The notes: generated from the letters alone by a model not told the origin. A DNA stretch of 64,000 bases from Anaerolineales bacterium UBA2181 (GCA_002328075.1 DCVT01000031.1:124001-188000), one strand, 5' to 3'. Positions 8,517 through 17,719 are shown, counted from the first letter of the stretch. A program made the numbers and translations.

Positions 8517-9683
8517 TCATCCCAGCAGTATTGACTGGGCAGCATCCAGTCCTGCTCCTGGTTCAAATCGATGGCCTGCACGGGCAAGCCCGTATTCGAT
8601 AGCTCCGACGGTCGTCAGAATGTCCGATGGCGTCACTGCCCCCATGTGGCCAACCCGGAAATACCGCTCCTTGATGGTTGGGTAAAGCCCACCCGCCAGG
8701 ATCACGCCCGCCTGGTTGATGTGTCCCAGAACGGAGGCGGTTACGTTGTCCGGGTAATAGGCGGCCGTCATGGTGTCGGCCGCCACCTCGGGGCGCACCG
8801 GCAGCTGATCCATTCCCAGAGCTGCCATGCTTGCCTTGAACGCCTTGCTTAGCCGGCGGTGGCGCGCAACCCGCGTTTCCATTCCCTCCCCCAGGATCTG
8901 ACTGAGGCTGGTATTGAGCGCCCAGATCAAGTTGACCGGTGGGGTACCAAAGTATCCCGCCTGGCGCGCCTGATACGCTTCCATGATCGGGAGCCAAAGG
9001 GTCCAGTCCGAGTAGTAGCTCCCCACCGGGTTCTTGCGCCGCCGAAAAGCATCCATGGCCCGAGGTCCGGCGACCAGCAGCGCCAACCCAGGAGGAACCC
9101 CAATCGCTTTTTGGGACGCGGTCAGCGCCAGGTCAACCTGCCAATCGGTCTGCCGCAATTCCTCACCTCCGGTAGCGCATACCCCATCCACAACCACCAG
9201 TACGCCACATTGGTGTCCAAGCGCAGCCAGTCGTTGAACATCAGCACGCACTGCGGTCGAGGTGTCCACGTGCGTGATGGTCATGAGCTTGTACCCCTGT
9301 CTTTGGAGCGCTGCTTCTACCTCTTCCAACGAAGGAGCGTCTCCGACCGCTCTGGATCGCACTTGTGTCACCGTGGCGCCATAGCGCTCCAGAATAGCGG
9401 CAAAGCGGTCGCCAAAGTATCCGGTGTTCACCACCAATACCTGATCGCCTGGCTCAGTCAGGTTCGCCGCTGCCATATCCATCGCCAGCGTCCCGGAGCC
9501 GGCGACCACGAAGGGCTGTCCCTCGGGGCAGAGGAACACCTGCTGCATACGGTCCAGCGCCTGCCCGAATACCTGGATGAAATCGGCCGCAACATGGCTG
9601 GTGGTGGGCATAGCCATCGCCCGCATCACTTCCGGGGTGAACTCGATTGGACCCGGGATCATGAGCAGTTTTCTATCCTTCAT
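8517..9683 (-). CDS. Class V aminotransferase (alanine/serine-glyoxylate aminotransferase-like)
   Basis: 388 residues from an ATG with GGGAGG 9 nt upstream. PLP-dependent fold type I: MIPGPIEFTPEVMRAM at the N-terminus, the AGSGTLAMDMAAANL phosphate-cup region at 61-75, Asp166 in VVVDGV and the Schiff-base Lys192 in SQKAIGVPPG. Family members interconvert alanine or serine with glyoxylate or pyruvate. It stands alone on the minus strand between plus-strand operons, with its own promoter. Closely related phosphonoacetaldehyde and purine-catabolic transaminases share these motifs, so the exact substrate is open. Confidence 0.9.
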   Translation of the reverse strand: MKDRKLLMIPGPIEFTPEVMRAMAMPTTSHVAADFIQVFGQALDRMQQVFLCPEGQPFVVAGSGTLAMDMAAANLTEPGDQVLVVNTGYFGDRFAAILERYGATVTQVRSRAVGDAPSLEEVEAALQRQGYKLMTITHVDTSTAVRADVQRLAALGHQCGVLVVVDGVCATGGEELRQTDWQVDLALTASQKAIGVPPGLALLVAGPRAMDAFRRRKNPVGSYYSDWTLWLPIMEAYQARQAGYFGTPPVNLIWALNTSLSQILGEGMETRVARHRRLSKAFKASMAALGMDQLPVRPEVAADTMTAAYYPDNVTASVLGHINQAGVILAGGLYPTIKERYFRVGHMGAVTPSDILTTVGAIEYGLARAGHRFEPGAGLDAAQSILLG

Positions 9684-9715
9684 CGATATATACCTCCCAG
9701 TATCACTGTGTGACC

Positions 9716-9744
9716 ATTCTAGCCCAACCGAGCCCTTCCCACAA
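9716..9744 (-). promoter_or_regulatory. Promoter of the class V aminotransferase gene
   Basis: Read on the minus strand: TTGTGG (9744-9739), 17-bp spacer, TAGAAT (9721-9716). It places transcription start about 25 nt upstream of ATG 9683, just ahead of the GGGAGG ribosome site. Confidence 0.55.
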
Positions 9745-9898
9745 CCTGAATCTTGGTTGGCGGTTTCAAGGCGACAGCTCACGCCGCAAGCCCGCCAAAC
9801 GCTTTTCTGGCGCACAGGTGCACGACGCTCCACTTTGCCGTATAATGGTGCTCGTCTTACTGGCACCGGGGAGCGACCCTTATCGAGGAGAGTAGGCG

Positions 9899-11044
9899 AT
9901 GATCAGTTTTCAATTGTCGGACGAGCAGCGCATGATTCGGGATCTTGCACGTGATTTCGCGGAAAAGGAGATTCTGCCCAAATGGGAAGAATACGACCAG
10001 TCCGGTGAGTTCCCGTGGCCTGTCGTTCAAAAGGCTCAGGAAGTCCAGATGATGAACCTGAACATCCCGGAGGAATATGGCGGCCCAGGGCTTGACGTGC
10101 TGGAAGAGTGCATTGTGAACGAGGAATTGGCGTACGCCTGCTCTGGCATTCAGACGGCCTTGATGCTCAACAGCCTGGCTGCCTGGCCGATTTTGCTGGC
10201 AGGAAGCGATGCCCAGAAAAAGATGGCCTTCTCGCGGCTCATTGACGACGGGCAGATGGCGGCTTACGCCCTCACCGAACCCGACGCCGGCTCTGATGTC
10301 GCAGCCATCAAGTCACGGGCCATCCGTCAGGGCGACGAGTACATCCTCAACGGCAGCAAGACGTGGATCACCAATGCACCGGTCTCCAGCTTTTTCGTCG
10401 TCTTTGCCAAGACCGATCCCGAAGGATCCCACAGGGGGATCTCTTGTTTTCTGGTGGAGCGCAGCTGGAAAGGGGTGACTGTGGGCGATCCGCTGCACAA
10501 ACTTGGCCAGCACGCTGCTCACACCGGTGAGATCTTTTTCGAGGATGTCCACGTGCCAGCCGAGAACCGGCTTGGACGCGAAGGCGACGGGTTCATGATT
10601 GCCATGCAGGTTTTTGACCGATCACGTCCAGCGGTCAGCGCGGCCGCGGTCGGTGTCGCCCGCCGGGCGATGGACGAGGCAATCAAGTATGCCATGGAAC
10701 GGACGGCGTTCGGAAAACCCATCGGCTATCAGCAAGGTATCGCTTTCAAGCTGGCAGACATGGCAACCAGTATTGAAGCATCCCGGTTATTGGTCTGGCA
10801 GGCGGCCTGGTTGGTGGACAACCATCTGCCTAGCGCCAAGTACGCTGCCTTTGCCAAATCCTTTGCCGCCGACACGGCAATGAGAGCCGCCATCGAGGCA
10901 GTACAAGTTTTCGGCGGTAACGGTTACAGCCGGGAATATCCGGTAGAGAAACTAATGCGTGACGCCAAGATCTATCAGATCTACGAAGGTACCAGCGAAA
11001 TACAACGCGTGATCATCAGCCGGGAGTTGATGCGCAGTCGTTGA
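9899..11044 (+). CDS. Acyl-CoA dehydrogenase
   Basis: 381 residues, typical length. FAD-dependent alpha,beta-dehydrogenation of acyl-CoA. Visible signatures are YALTEPDAGSDVAAI, GSKTWITNA, the helical RTAFGKPIGYQQGI segment, VQVFGGNGYSREYPVEKLMRD and the C-terminal IYEGTSEIQR, where Glu363 is in the position of the catalytic base of short/medium-chain enzymes. ATG with GAGGAG 8 nt upstream; a TATAAT lies at 9841-9846. The chelatase D-like gene begins 11 bp after its stop, so the two may share a transcript despite no obvious functional link. Chain-length preference cannot be read. Confidence 0.95.
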   Translation: MISFQLSDEQRMIRDLARDFAEKEILPKWEEYDQSGEFPWPVVQKAQEVQMMNLNIPEEYGGPGLDVLEECIVNEELAYACSGIQTALMLNSLAAWPILLAGSDAQKKMAFSRLIDDGQMAAYALTEPDAGSDVAAIKSRAIRQGDEYILNGSKTWITNAPVSSFFVVFAKTDPEGSHRGISCFLVERSWKGVTVGDPLHKLGQHAAHTGEIFFEDVHVPAENRLGREGDGFMIAMQVFDRSRPAVSAAAVGVARRAMDEAIKYAMERTAFGKPIGYQQGIAFKLADMATSIEASRLLVWQAAWLVDNHLPSAKYAAFAKSFAADTAMRAAIEAVQVFGGNGYSREYPVEKLMRDAKIYQIYEGTSEIQRVIISRELMRSR

Positions 11045-11055
11045 CATGACCTTAT

Positions 11056-13092
11056 ATGCCTGACGCTCCCTCCGGTTGGCCAGAAGGCCCGACTCGGTTC
11101 GCCCGGCCCGAATACCCTCTCAGCGCGGTCGTTGGGCAGGAGGAGATGAAGCTGGCCCTCCTGCTCAACGCCGTCGACCCGCTGATCGGGGGCGTGCTTA
11201 TTCGCGGGCAAAAGGGGACCTGCAAGTCCACCGCTGCCCGCGCCCTCGGCCGGTTACTGCCTCCCCTTCGTGTTGTTGCCGACTGCCCGTACGGCTGCGA
11301 CCCCGCCGATACGGACTCGCTTTGCACCGGATGCGCGGCTCGTTATCGGTCCGGCCTGCCGTTGCCGGTCGCAGATCGGCTCGTTCCGGTGGTGACTCTA
11401 CCGCTCAACGCCACGGAAGAGATGATTGTGGGTGGGCTGGACCTGGAACACGCCCTCAGAACCGGCGCTCGTCGGTTGCAGCCGGGACTTTTGGCGCGAG
11501 CCAACCGGGGCGTGCTCTACATTGATGAGGTGAACCTGCTGGATGACCGGTTGGTTGATCTCGTCCTGTCGGTTGCTGCTGAAGGAGTCAACCGAATAGA
11601 GCGAGAGGGGGTCTCCAGCTGGCATCCGGCGCGATTCATCCTGGTGGGCACAATGAATCCGGAGGAAGGAGCGTTGCGGCCGCACTTTGCCGACCGTTTC
11701 GGCCTCTGTGTTCAGTTGCACGGCGAGGACGATCCCGAGTTGCGGGCAGAGGTGATGGAGCGAAGGGAGGCATTCGACCGCGATCCAATTGGGTTTGCGG
11801 CCGCCTTCCAAGCGCAGGAGTCCGATCTGGCTGCCCGAATCGTCGCTGCTCAACAGGCGCTGGACAAAGTTGCTCTGACCGCTCCGGTCCTGCGGCTAAT
11901 AACCGATCTGTGTCTCGATCACCATGTGGCCGGCCACCGGGCGGACCTGGCGATCCGTCGGGCCGCTCGGGCGCTGTCAGCCCTGCAGGTCAGCCCCTCC
12001 GTACAGGCAGAGCAGGTCATTCAGGTAGCTCTGCTTGGGCTGAATCACCGCCGGCGGCGTCCTGTGCCAGGCAACCCACCGCCGCACACTGATGCGGGTG
12101 CCCACGACCGCCTGGACCAAGATGGCGCCAGCCAACGTCTGTCCCGAGAACTGATGGGCGATCAGGAGTTGGATGGCGAAAGCGCTGCTGCGGAGACCAC
12201 GGTGCTGGACCGCAGCACTCCTCAACCAGGCTCCGGAACCCACGAACAGCTTTTCGCCGTTGACGACCCGTTCCCGGTGCGGCCCATCGTACAGCCAAGG
12301 GATCGTTTGATTCGCCAAGGGAGCGGTCGTCGTTTCCGGACATTGACCCGCCGGACCGGTCACCCGATCACCACCATTCGCGACCGCACCGGCCGCGATG
12401 TCGCCCTGGACGCCACGATTCGAGAGGCGGCGCCCTACCAGGTACACCGGCCGCACCGACCGGGGATGGCCATTACCATCCGTGGCCACGACATCCATAC
12501 CCGGGTTCGGGAGAGACGGATCGGCAATCTGCTCGTGTTTATCATTGATGCCAGCAGCTCCATGGGAGTGCAGGCGCGCATGCGGGCCGTCAAAGGCGCG
12601 ATACTCTCGCTGCTGTTGGATGCCTATCAAAAGCGAGACCAGGTGGCCTTGGTCTCCTTTCGTGACCGGGGAGCTCAGGTGCTGCTTTGGCCAACCTCGT
12701 CGGTCGAATTGGCAGCAAGGCACCTGCAGAATCTGCCGACCGGGGGTCACACACCGCTCTCGCATGGGTTGGTGGAGAGTTACCGCCTGATCCGGGCGCA
12801 CCTGATGCGTTACCCTTCTGCACGTCCGATTGCGATTCTCATCACCGACGGCAGAGCCAACGTGCCCATCAACCCTGGTGTTTATGCCCACCAGGAAGCG
12901 CCGTCCATCGCCAGCAAGATAGCCGACGAAAAGCGCGTGCACTGGATTGTGGTGGACACGGAAGCCGGAGACATGTATTTCGGGTTGGCGGCCGAGTTGG
13001 CCCGACGTCTGGGTGCAGAGCACCTGGAGATTGCCGACCTCAAGGCTGAGGACTTGATCCACCTGGCACAACACTGTGAGACCATCGACTGA
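11056..13092 (+). CDS. Mg/Co-chelatase subunit D-like AAA+ protein with VWA domain
   Basis: 678 residues: AAA+ module (about 20-330), an acidic/Pro-rich linker and a C-terminal von Willebrand A domain with a MIDAS motif DASSS starting at Asp498. This is the BchD/ChlD/CobT-like architecture; such subunits dock the ATPase ring onto the large chelatase subunit (BchH/CobN) for Mg or Co insertion into a tetrapyrrole. Walker A reads GQKGTCKST, with Cys56 replacing the invariant Gly before the Lys, whereas Walker B (VLYIDEVNLL) is intact; D subunits are often weak ATPases. A Cys cluster (C.YGC ... C..C, about 78-96) could bind zinc. It is 16 bp upstream of the I-subunit gene. No large subunit is present in the window. 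Confidence 0.85.
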   Translation: MPDAPSGWPEGPTRFARPEYPLSAVVGQEEMKLALLLNAVDPLIGGVLIRGQKGTCKSTAARALGRLLPPLRVVADCPYGCDPADTDSLCTGCAARYRSGLPLPVADRLVPVVTLPLNATEEMIVGGLDLEHALRTGARRLQPGLLARANRGVLYIDEVNLLDDRLVDLVLSVAAEGVNRIEREGVSSWHPARFILVGTMNPEEGALRPHFADRFGLCVQLHGEDDPELRAEVMERREAFDRDPIGFAAAFQAQESDLAARIVAAQQALDKVALTAPVLRLITDLCLDHHVAGHRADLAIRRAARALSALQVSPSVQAEQVIQVALLGLNHRRRRPVPGNPPPHTDAGAHDRLDQDGASQRLSRELMGDQELDGESAAAETTVLDRSTPQPGSGTHEQLFAVDDPFPVRPIVQPRDRLIRQGSGRRFRTLTRRTGHPITTIRDRTGRDVALDATIREAAPYQVHRPHRPGMAITIRGHDIHTRVRERRIGNLLVFIIDASSSMGVQARMRAVKGAILSLLLDAYQKRDQVALVSFRDRGAQVLLWPTSSVELAARHLQNLPTGGHTPLSHGLVESYRLIRAHLMRYPSARPIAILITDGRANVPINPGVYAHQEAPSIASKIADEKRVHWIVVDTEAGDMYFGLAAELARRLGAEHLEIADLKAEDLIHLAQHCETID

Positions 13093-13108
13093 GAGTGCCG
13101 CAAACACC

Positions 13109-14098
13109 ATGCAATCACCGACCATCTACCCATTTGTGGCCATTGTCCGACAAGACGAGATGAAACTGGCCCTCATCCTGAACATAATCAACCCGCTGAT
13201 CTCGGGTGTTCTCATCCGCGGAGACAAGGGGACCGGCAAATCGACGGCTGTCCGCGCGTTGGCGGCGATCTTGCCCGAGATTGACGTGGTCGAAAACTGC
13301 CCATTCCAGCTACCGCCGGGTTCCAACCACGCGATCTGCCAGGTGTGCGGGCCGTGCCCGGATCCGGTCCGGGTCATCCGGCGAAAGGTGCGGGTCATAG
13401 AGTTGCCGGTCGGTGCAACCGAGGACCGCGTCGTCGGCTCGATGGACCTGGAGACGGCAATCAAGGAGGGCGAGCGGCGCTTTGAGCCGGGCATTCTGGC
13501 CGCAGCACACCGGGGTATCCTATATGTGGACGAGGTCAACCTGCTGGATGACCACGTGGTTGACCTGCTGCTGGATGCGGCCGCCATGGGCACAAACACA
13601 GTGGAACGTGAGGGCATCTCGATTTCTCACCCGTCTCGATTTACGCTGGTGGGAACGATGAACCCGGAGGAAGGTGAATTGCGGCCGCAGTTGCTTGACC
13701 GATTTGGCCTGTACGTGCGCATCACCGGCATCCCGGACCCGATGGCCCGGGTGGAGGTGATGGAGAGACGGGCAGCCTTTGAACAGGACGCCGCCGCGTT
13801 CGTCCAACGTTGGGAGCCCGAGTCGCACGCGTTGCAGGCACAGATTCAGTCTGCCATTCAGCGGCACCCGCTGGTCAGGATCGAGCGCACCCATACGGTA
13901 GGAATCGCCCGGCGTTGCATAGAGGCCGGCGTGGATGGACATCGGGCGGACATTATCACCTACAAGGCTGCCACAGCACTAGCCGCATGGCGTGGACGCA
14001 ACCAGGTGGCCGATGAGGATGTAGAAACCGCAATTTCGTTGGCCCTGCCTCACCGGCTGCGACGCTTGCCCTTTGACGAGATCGACAGACTGCCGTGA
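13109..14098 (+). CDS. Mg/Co-chelatase subunit I-like AAA+ ATPase
   Basis: 329 residues from ATG 13109; a longer frame overlaps the preceding gene without a ribosome site. Intact Walker A GDKGTGKST (38-46) and Walker B GILYVDEVNLL (136-146), the MNPEEGELRPQLLDRFGLYV sensor region, and the C-terminal helical lid. This is the BchI/ChlI motor that forms a hexamer and drives metal insertion with the D and large subunits. Cys64, Cys77, Cys80 and Cys83 (a C..C..C run) form a possible metal-binding insert absent from plant ChlI but, from memory, common in anaerobe and CobN-associated versions. Chlorophyll synthesis is not implied; cobaltochelatase is at least as likely given the corrinoid genes nearby. 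Confidence 0.87.
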   Translation: MQSPTIYPFVAIVRQDEMKLALILNIINPLISGVLIRGDKGTGKSTAVRALAAILPEIDVVENCPFQLPPGSNHAICQVCGPCPDPVRVIRRKVRVIELPVGATEDRVVGSMDLETAIKEGERRFEPGILAAAHRGILYVDEVNLLDDHVVDLLLDAAAMGTNTVEREGISISHPSRFTLVGTMNPEEGELRPQLLDRFGLYVRITGIPDPMARVEVMERRAAFEQDAAAFVQRWEPESHALQAQIQSAIQRHPLVRIERTHTVGIARRCIEAGVDGHRADIITYKAATALAAWRGRNQVADEDVETAISLALPHRLRRLPFDEIDRLP

Positions 14099-14679
14099 CC
14101 CGAGAAGCGTACCTGCAGGTGCTGGCATTGGCCCGCTACTTCGATTTTGAACAGGCGCATTCCTTTCAGGATGCCCGACTCGCTCGGCAGCTTTTCGATC
14201 AGACATACGACCTGCACCGACTGGGTGACGAGGAAGCCGAACTACTTCAGTACGCCGCTATCTTGCACGACATCGGCTATTGGTACGACTATGAGAATCA
14301 CCACAAACACGCTTTCCGGATGATCATGGAGGCGGATCTGACCGCCCTGGAGGCACGCGAAAAGGCGATCGTTGCCAACGTGGCCCGGTATCACCGGAGC
14401 GCACTCCCCACCACAAAACACAAGGGGTTTGCCGCGCTTTCGCCGGCCGACCAGGATGTGGTGAGGAAACTGGCAAGCATCCTGCGCCTGGCAGACGGCC
14501 TCGACCGAACACACAACAACGCGGTGGAGGAACTGATGGTTGAGTTGTGGGAGGACACCCTGGTCATTTGGATCTATCCACCCACCGGAAACGAGATGGA
14601 TCGCCTGGCGGGCCAGAAAAAATCGCGCTTTTTCCAGGAGGTGTTTGGGCTGTCGGTTCAGGTGCTGCCGGGCCGCTGA
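14095..14679 (+). CDS. HD-domain phosphohydrolase, Ppx/GppA C-terminal-like
   Basis: 194 residues; GTG start overlaps the chelatase I stop (GTGA), so translation is coupled. Metal-binding HD signature: His30 in QAHSF, AAILHDIGYWYDYENHHKHA with the HD pair and two later His, then a VARYHR segment and RLADGLDRTH. This arrangement matches the C-terminal HD domain of exopolyphosphatase/pppGpp phosphatase but without the ASKHA half. Probably hydrolyses a phosphate ester or nucleotide; the link to the chelatase subunits is only positional. Confidence 0.75.
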   Translation: MTREAYLQVLALARYFDFEQAHSFQDARLARQLFDQTYDLHRLGDEEAELLQYAAILHDIGYWYDYENHHKHAFRMIMEADLTALEAREKAIVANVARYHRSALPTTKHKGFAALSPADQDVVRKLASILRLADGLDRTHNNAVEELMVELWEDTLVIWIYPPTGNEMDRLAGQKKSRFFQEVFGLSVQVLPGR

Positions 14680-14682
14680 GGC

Positions 14683-15663
14683 CTACAGGTACCCGTTATC
14701 TCGATACCAGCCAAAGGCTCGCTCCACGGCCGTCCGGAACGGGGTCTGTGGCAGATCAAGTTCGCGCCTTGCTTTGTCGGGTCGGAAATGGAGACGTTGG
14801 GCAGACAGCCGGACCTGGTCGGCATTGACCGGAACCCGGTTTCCCAGTACCCGGCGGGCGGCTGAGACCGCCAGTGCGGTTGGTTCGATTGCCCAACGGG
14901 GGAATGTGAATCGGGGGCGGCGGGCACCGGTCACCTCCACAATGATGTCGATGGCGCACCGGTGTGAGAGGTTTTCGCCACCCAGTATGTACCGTTCTCC
15001 CGGCCGGCCGCGATCGGCCGCCGCGATGTGTCCGGCCGCAACATCCTCCACCGCTACGTAATTGACTCCTCCTGGCAGGTAAAACGAGATTAGCCCGCGC
15101 GCAACCTCGATGATGATGCTGCCCGAGATCTTGTTCAGGTCACGAGCTCCAATGACCACCGCTGGGTTGACGATGACGGCCTCCAAGCCATCCTCAACCG
15201 CAGCCCGCACCACCTGTTCTGCCAGATGTTTGCTGTGCCCATAGGGAAAGCGACGCGGCGGCAGGTTAAAGCTATGGGATTCGTCCATGGGCTCGTCGTC
15301 CTCTGAGACACCCAACGAGGCCACCGAACTGGTATAGACCAAGCGCCGCACCTGGGTCGCTTGTGCCGCCCGCACCACCGTGCGAGTTCCCTCAACATTG
15401 ACCCGATACAGCCAGTCCACTCCCTGCCGCCAGTAGTCAGAGACCGCTGCCACGTGAAAGACCCAATCACACCCCTGCATAGCGGTGATGAGGCTATCAT
15501 AATCCAGAATGTCGCCGGTGGCCTCCTCAAAGTCAAATCCCTGCAACGCATCCAGCCGCGATGATGGGCGGCGCAGGACGCGGGCAGTATGCCCGGCCGC
15601 ATTCAGCGAATCCACCAAGTGGGCCCCGATGAACCCTGTACCACCGGTGATCAAGGCTCGCAT
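14683..15663 (-). CDS. NAD-dependent epimerase / dihydroflavonol reductase-like SDR
   Basis: 326 residues from an ATG with GGAG six bases upstream; the frame is open further but that stretch contains the divergent promoter. Extended SDR: GGTGFIG at residues 7-13, TSSVASLG with the catalytic Ser, YGHSK with the Tyr/Lys pair, and NPAVVIGARD. It resembles the hopanoid-associated HpnA and dihydroflavonol-4-reductase branch, acting on sugar or sterol/hopanoid substrates. It is convergent with the HD gene with a 3-bp gap and no terminator between them. Substrate unknown. Confidence 0.82.
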   Translation of the reverse strand: MRALITGGTGFIGAHLVDSLNAAGHTARVLRRPSSRLDALQGFDFEEATGDILDYDSLITAMQGCDWVFHVAAVSDYWRQGVDWLYRVNVEGTRTVVRAAQATQVRRLVYTSSVASLGVSEDDEPMDESHSFNLPPRRFPYGHSKHLAEQVVRAAVEDGLEAVIVNPAVVIGARDLNKISGSIIIEVARGLISFYLPGGVNYVAVEDVAAGHIAAADRGRPGERYILGGENLSHRCAIDIIVEVTGARRPRFTFPRWAIEPTALAVSAARRVLGNRVPVNADQVRLSAQRLHFRPDKARRELDLPQTPFRTAVERAFGWYRDNGYL

Positions 15664-15761
15664 TTTCGCTCCACTGCCTTCACTATTACCGGTTTCTACG
15701 ACAACCGGATGGTCGCCCTCCGGCCGGATTGTACCACATCGGACGATCGGCCAAAAAACGA

Positions 15762-15790
15762 TTGTGTCTGATCTGGATTTGCCGTATGAT
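15762..15790 (+). promoter_or_regulatory. Promoter of the DUF362/ferredoxin gene
   Basis: TTGTGT (15762-15767), 17-bp spacer, TATGAT (15785-15790). Transcription should begin close to 15797, giving a leader of about 17 nt containing the AGGGG ribosome site. Confidence 0.55.
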
Positions 15791-15813
15791 TGTGCCTGAT
15801 CATAGGGGCACGA

Positions 15814-16998
15814 ATGCACACGGAAAACCCGACTGATACGCAATCGCCATCTCAGGTCGCGCTGATACGATGTTCGGACTATGCCCAAGACAACGTAACC
15901 GCAGCGGTCGGCCGCGGGCTGGCGTTGTTAGGCGGGGTGGAACGCTTTGTTCGGCGGGGCGAACGCCTGTTGCTCAAACCGAACCTATTGGTTGCCAGTG
16001 ACCCTGAAAAGGCGGTCACCACCCATCCAGCGGTGTTTCGGGCAGTGGCACAGCAGTTGCAGGCGGCCGGTGCCGTCCTTACCTACGGCGATTCGCCGGC
16101 CTTTGAACTACTGCCCGGCGGCGCCGCCCGAGGGTCAGGGCTGGGAGAGGTAGCACACGAACTCGGAATCCCGCTGGCCGACTTTGTTCGCGGCCGCACC
16201 GTCTCTTTTCCGGAGGGTGGTCTCATCAAGCGGTTTGCATTGGCCGAGGGTGTGCTGTCAGCGGACGGCCTGGTATCACTGCCCAAATTCAAAACTCACG
16301 GACTGACGCGCGTTACCGGAGCGGTCAAGAACCAGTTTGGATGCGTCCCCGGGCTGCTCAAAAGCCAGTTCCACGCCCAACTGGCAGACCAGGAGCGCTT
16401 TTGTCAGATGTTGGTAGACCTCAACCGCCTGCTGCGGCCGCGATTGGTGGTAATGGACGGCATCGTCGCCATGGAGGGCAATGGACCGCGCGGAGGAGAC
16501 CCACGACACCTTGGGGTTCTGATGTTATCCGCTGATCCAGTGGCGTTGGATTCGACCGCCTGCGAGATGATCAACCTGGCGCCAGAATTGGTGCCCACCA
16601 TAACGTGGGGCCAGCGATGGGGACTCGGTCAGTACCAGAACATCCAGTTTGTCGGTGACGCCATCGAGTCGTTCCGTTCTCCCGATTTCGTCGTGAACCG
16701 CGCCCGCGGGTCCACCACTGGCCGACCGGGATTGATGTCCCGATTCATGCGCGAGTGGGTGGTGCCCCGGCCGGCGCTGATTTCAGAACGCTGCGTTCGC
16801 TGCGGCCTCTGCGCCCGAATGTGCCCGGTCGAACCCAAGGCTATCGACTTTCGAGACCCCGGAGGGCCCGATTGCCCGCCGGCATACGACTACCACCTTT
16901 GCATCCGCTGTTACTGCTGCCAGGAGCTCTGCCCGGAGAAGGCGATTGTGGTTCAAGAGCGACCTCTTGGCCGTCTTTTTGGCCGGCATCCGGGTTGA
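15814..16998 (+). CDS. DUF362 protein with C-terminal 2[4Fe-4S] ferredoxin domain
   Basis: 394 residues from ATG 15814 with AGGGG six bases upstream. The body (LLLKPNLLV, the D-S-P motif in YGDSPAFE, KFKTHGLTRVTGAVKNQFGCVPG, DGIVAMEGNGPRGG) is the DUF362 domain. The C-terminus has two cluster motifs, RCVRCGLCARMCPVEP and HLCIRCYCCQELCPEKAI. DUF362-ferredoxin proteins are widespread in anaerobes and their activity is not settled; electron transfer or an Fe-S-linked activation role is usual to assume. It is a single-gene unit, convergent with the LOG-like gene across a 170-bp spacer without a visible terminator. Confidence 0.9.
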   Translation: MHTENPTDTQSPSQVALIRCSDYAQDNVTAAVGRGLALLGGVERFVRRGERLLLKPNLLVASDPEKAVTTHPAVFRAVAQQLQAAGAVLTYGDSPAFELLPGGAARGSGLGEVAHELGIPLADFVRGRTVSFPEGGLIKRFALAEGVLSADGLVSLPKFKTHGLTRVTGAVKNQFGCVPGLLKSQFHAQLADQERFCQMLVDLNRLLRPRLVVMDGIVAMEGNGPRGGDPRHLGVLMLSADPVALDSTACEMINLAPELVPTITWGQRWGLGQYQNIQFVGDAIESFRSPDFVVNRARGSTTGRPGLMSRFMREWVVPRPALISERCVRCGLCARMCPVEPKAIDFRDPGGPDCPPAYDYHLCIRCYCCQELCPEKAIVVQERPLGRLFGRHPG

Positions 16999-17167
16999 TC
17001 CCGCAGCGTTCTCCGGCGGGCAGGCTGGCTGGCCAATTCGGAACGCCTTGGAGAGCCGGTCCTCAGTCAGCGATGCCGGTCGGGGAGGTGTCAGGCAAGC
17101 TAGCGTAAATCGCCCGCCTTGAAGAAATCGCGGCACAAGGCTGCCCCTGGCTCCGTCCGGCCGCCTG

Positions 17168-17719
17168 TTAACCGCGATTCAGTGCCCGCTGGATGATCTC
17201 CACCGCCTCCAGCGGGGTGCCGGCCCAGAGCAGCAATTGCTGGTGGGGTATCGGCACATAGGCCGGGTCCACAAACGCTTCCATCGCACGGCGCCAGAAA
17301 TCCCCTAGCAGCACGAACGCCCGCGGTGCCATGGCATTGGTCTGTAACCGGTTCCAGACCGCCGATACTTCTGCCAGGGTGCCGACACCACCTGGAAGAG
17401 CCACCGCACCATCGTTCTCGGATACCAGATGCTCGAGTCGCCGCCACATGGTGCGGTAACGGATTTCCTGAGCCACCCACGGATTGGGTCTGCCCGGTCG
17501 CCAAGCCTCAATCTCGTCGCACGTGACTCCGATGACGTGACCACCGGCCTCGGAAGCGCCACAACTAACAGCCTCCATGGTGCCCGTGTATCCGCCAGTA
17601 GCTACGGTTAGGCCGGCCTCGGCCAACCTTCGGCCCAGTTCGTAGGCGACGGCATAGTCGGGTTCGCCTGGTACCGGATGATTACTGCCAAAGACAGAGA
17701 TGACAGGTCTAGAGCTCAA
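17168..17719 (-). CDS. LOG-family / TIGR00725-like Rossmann protein
   Basis: 183 residues from TTG 17719: AAGGAG lies seven bases upstream and the TTG overlaps the stop of the glycosyltransferase gene (TTGA), which makes this start more likely than the ATG at 17770. GGYTGTMEAVSCGASEAGG and LPGGVGTLAEV (PGGxGTxxE) are the lysine-decarboxylase-like/LOG nucleotide-binding motifs. True LOG enzymes release cytokinin bases from their 5'-monophosphates; TIGR00725-type relatives are uncharacterised. Last gene of a minus-strand run, so its physiological role may relate to envelope or nucleotide metabolism. Confidence 0.8.
   Translation of the reverse strand: MSSRPVISVFGSNHPVPGEPDYAVAYELGRRLAEAGLTVATGGYTGTMEAVSCGASEAGGHVIGVTCDEIEAWRPGRPNPWVAQEIRYRTMWRRLEHLVSENDGAVALPGGVGTLAEVSAVWNRLQTNAMAPRAFVLLGDFWRRAMEAFVDPAYVPIPHQQLLLWAGTPLEAVEIIQRALNRG

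Noticed and set aside
11977..13125. 382-codon minus-strand frame
   Set aside because: Fully antisense to the chelatase D-like gene; its composition is the mirror of that coding sequence.
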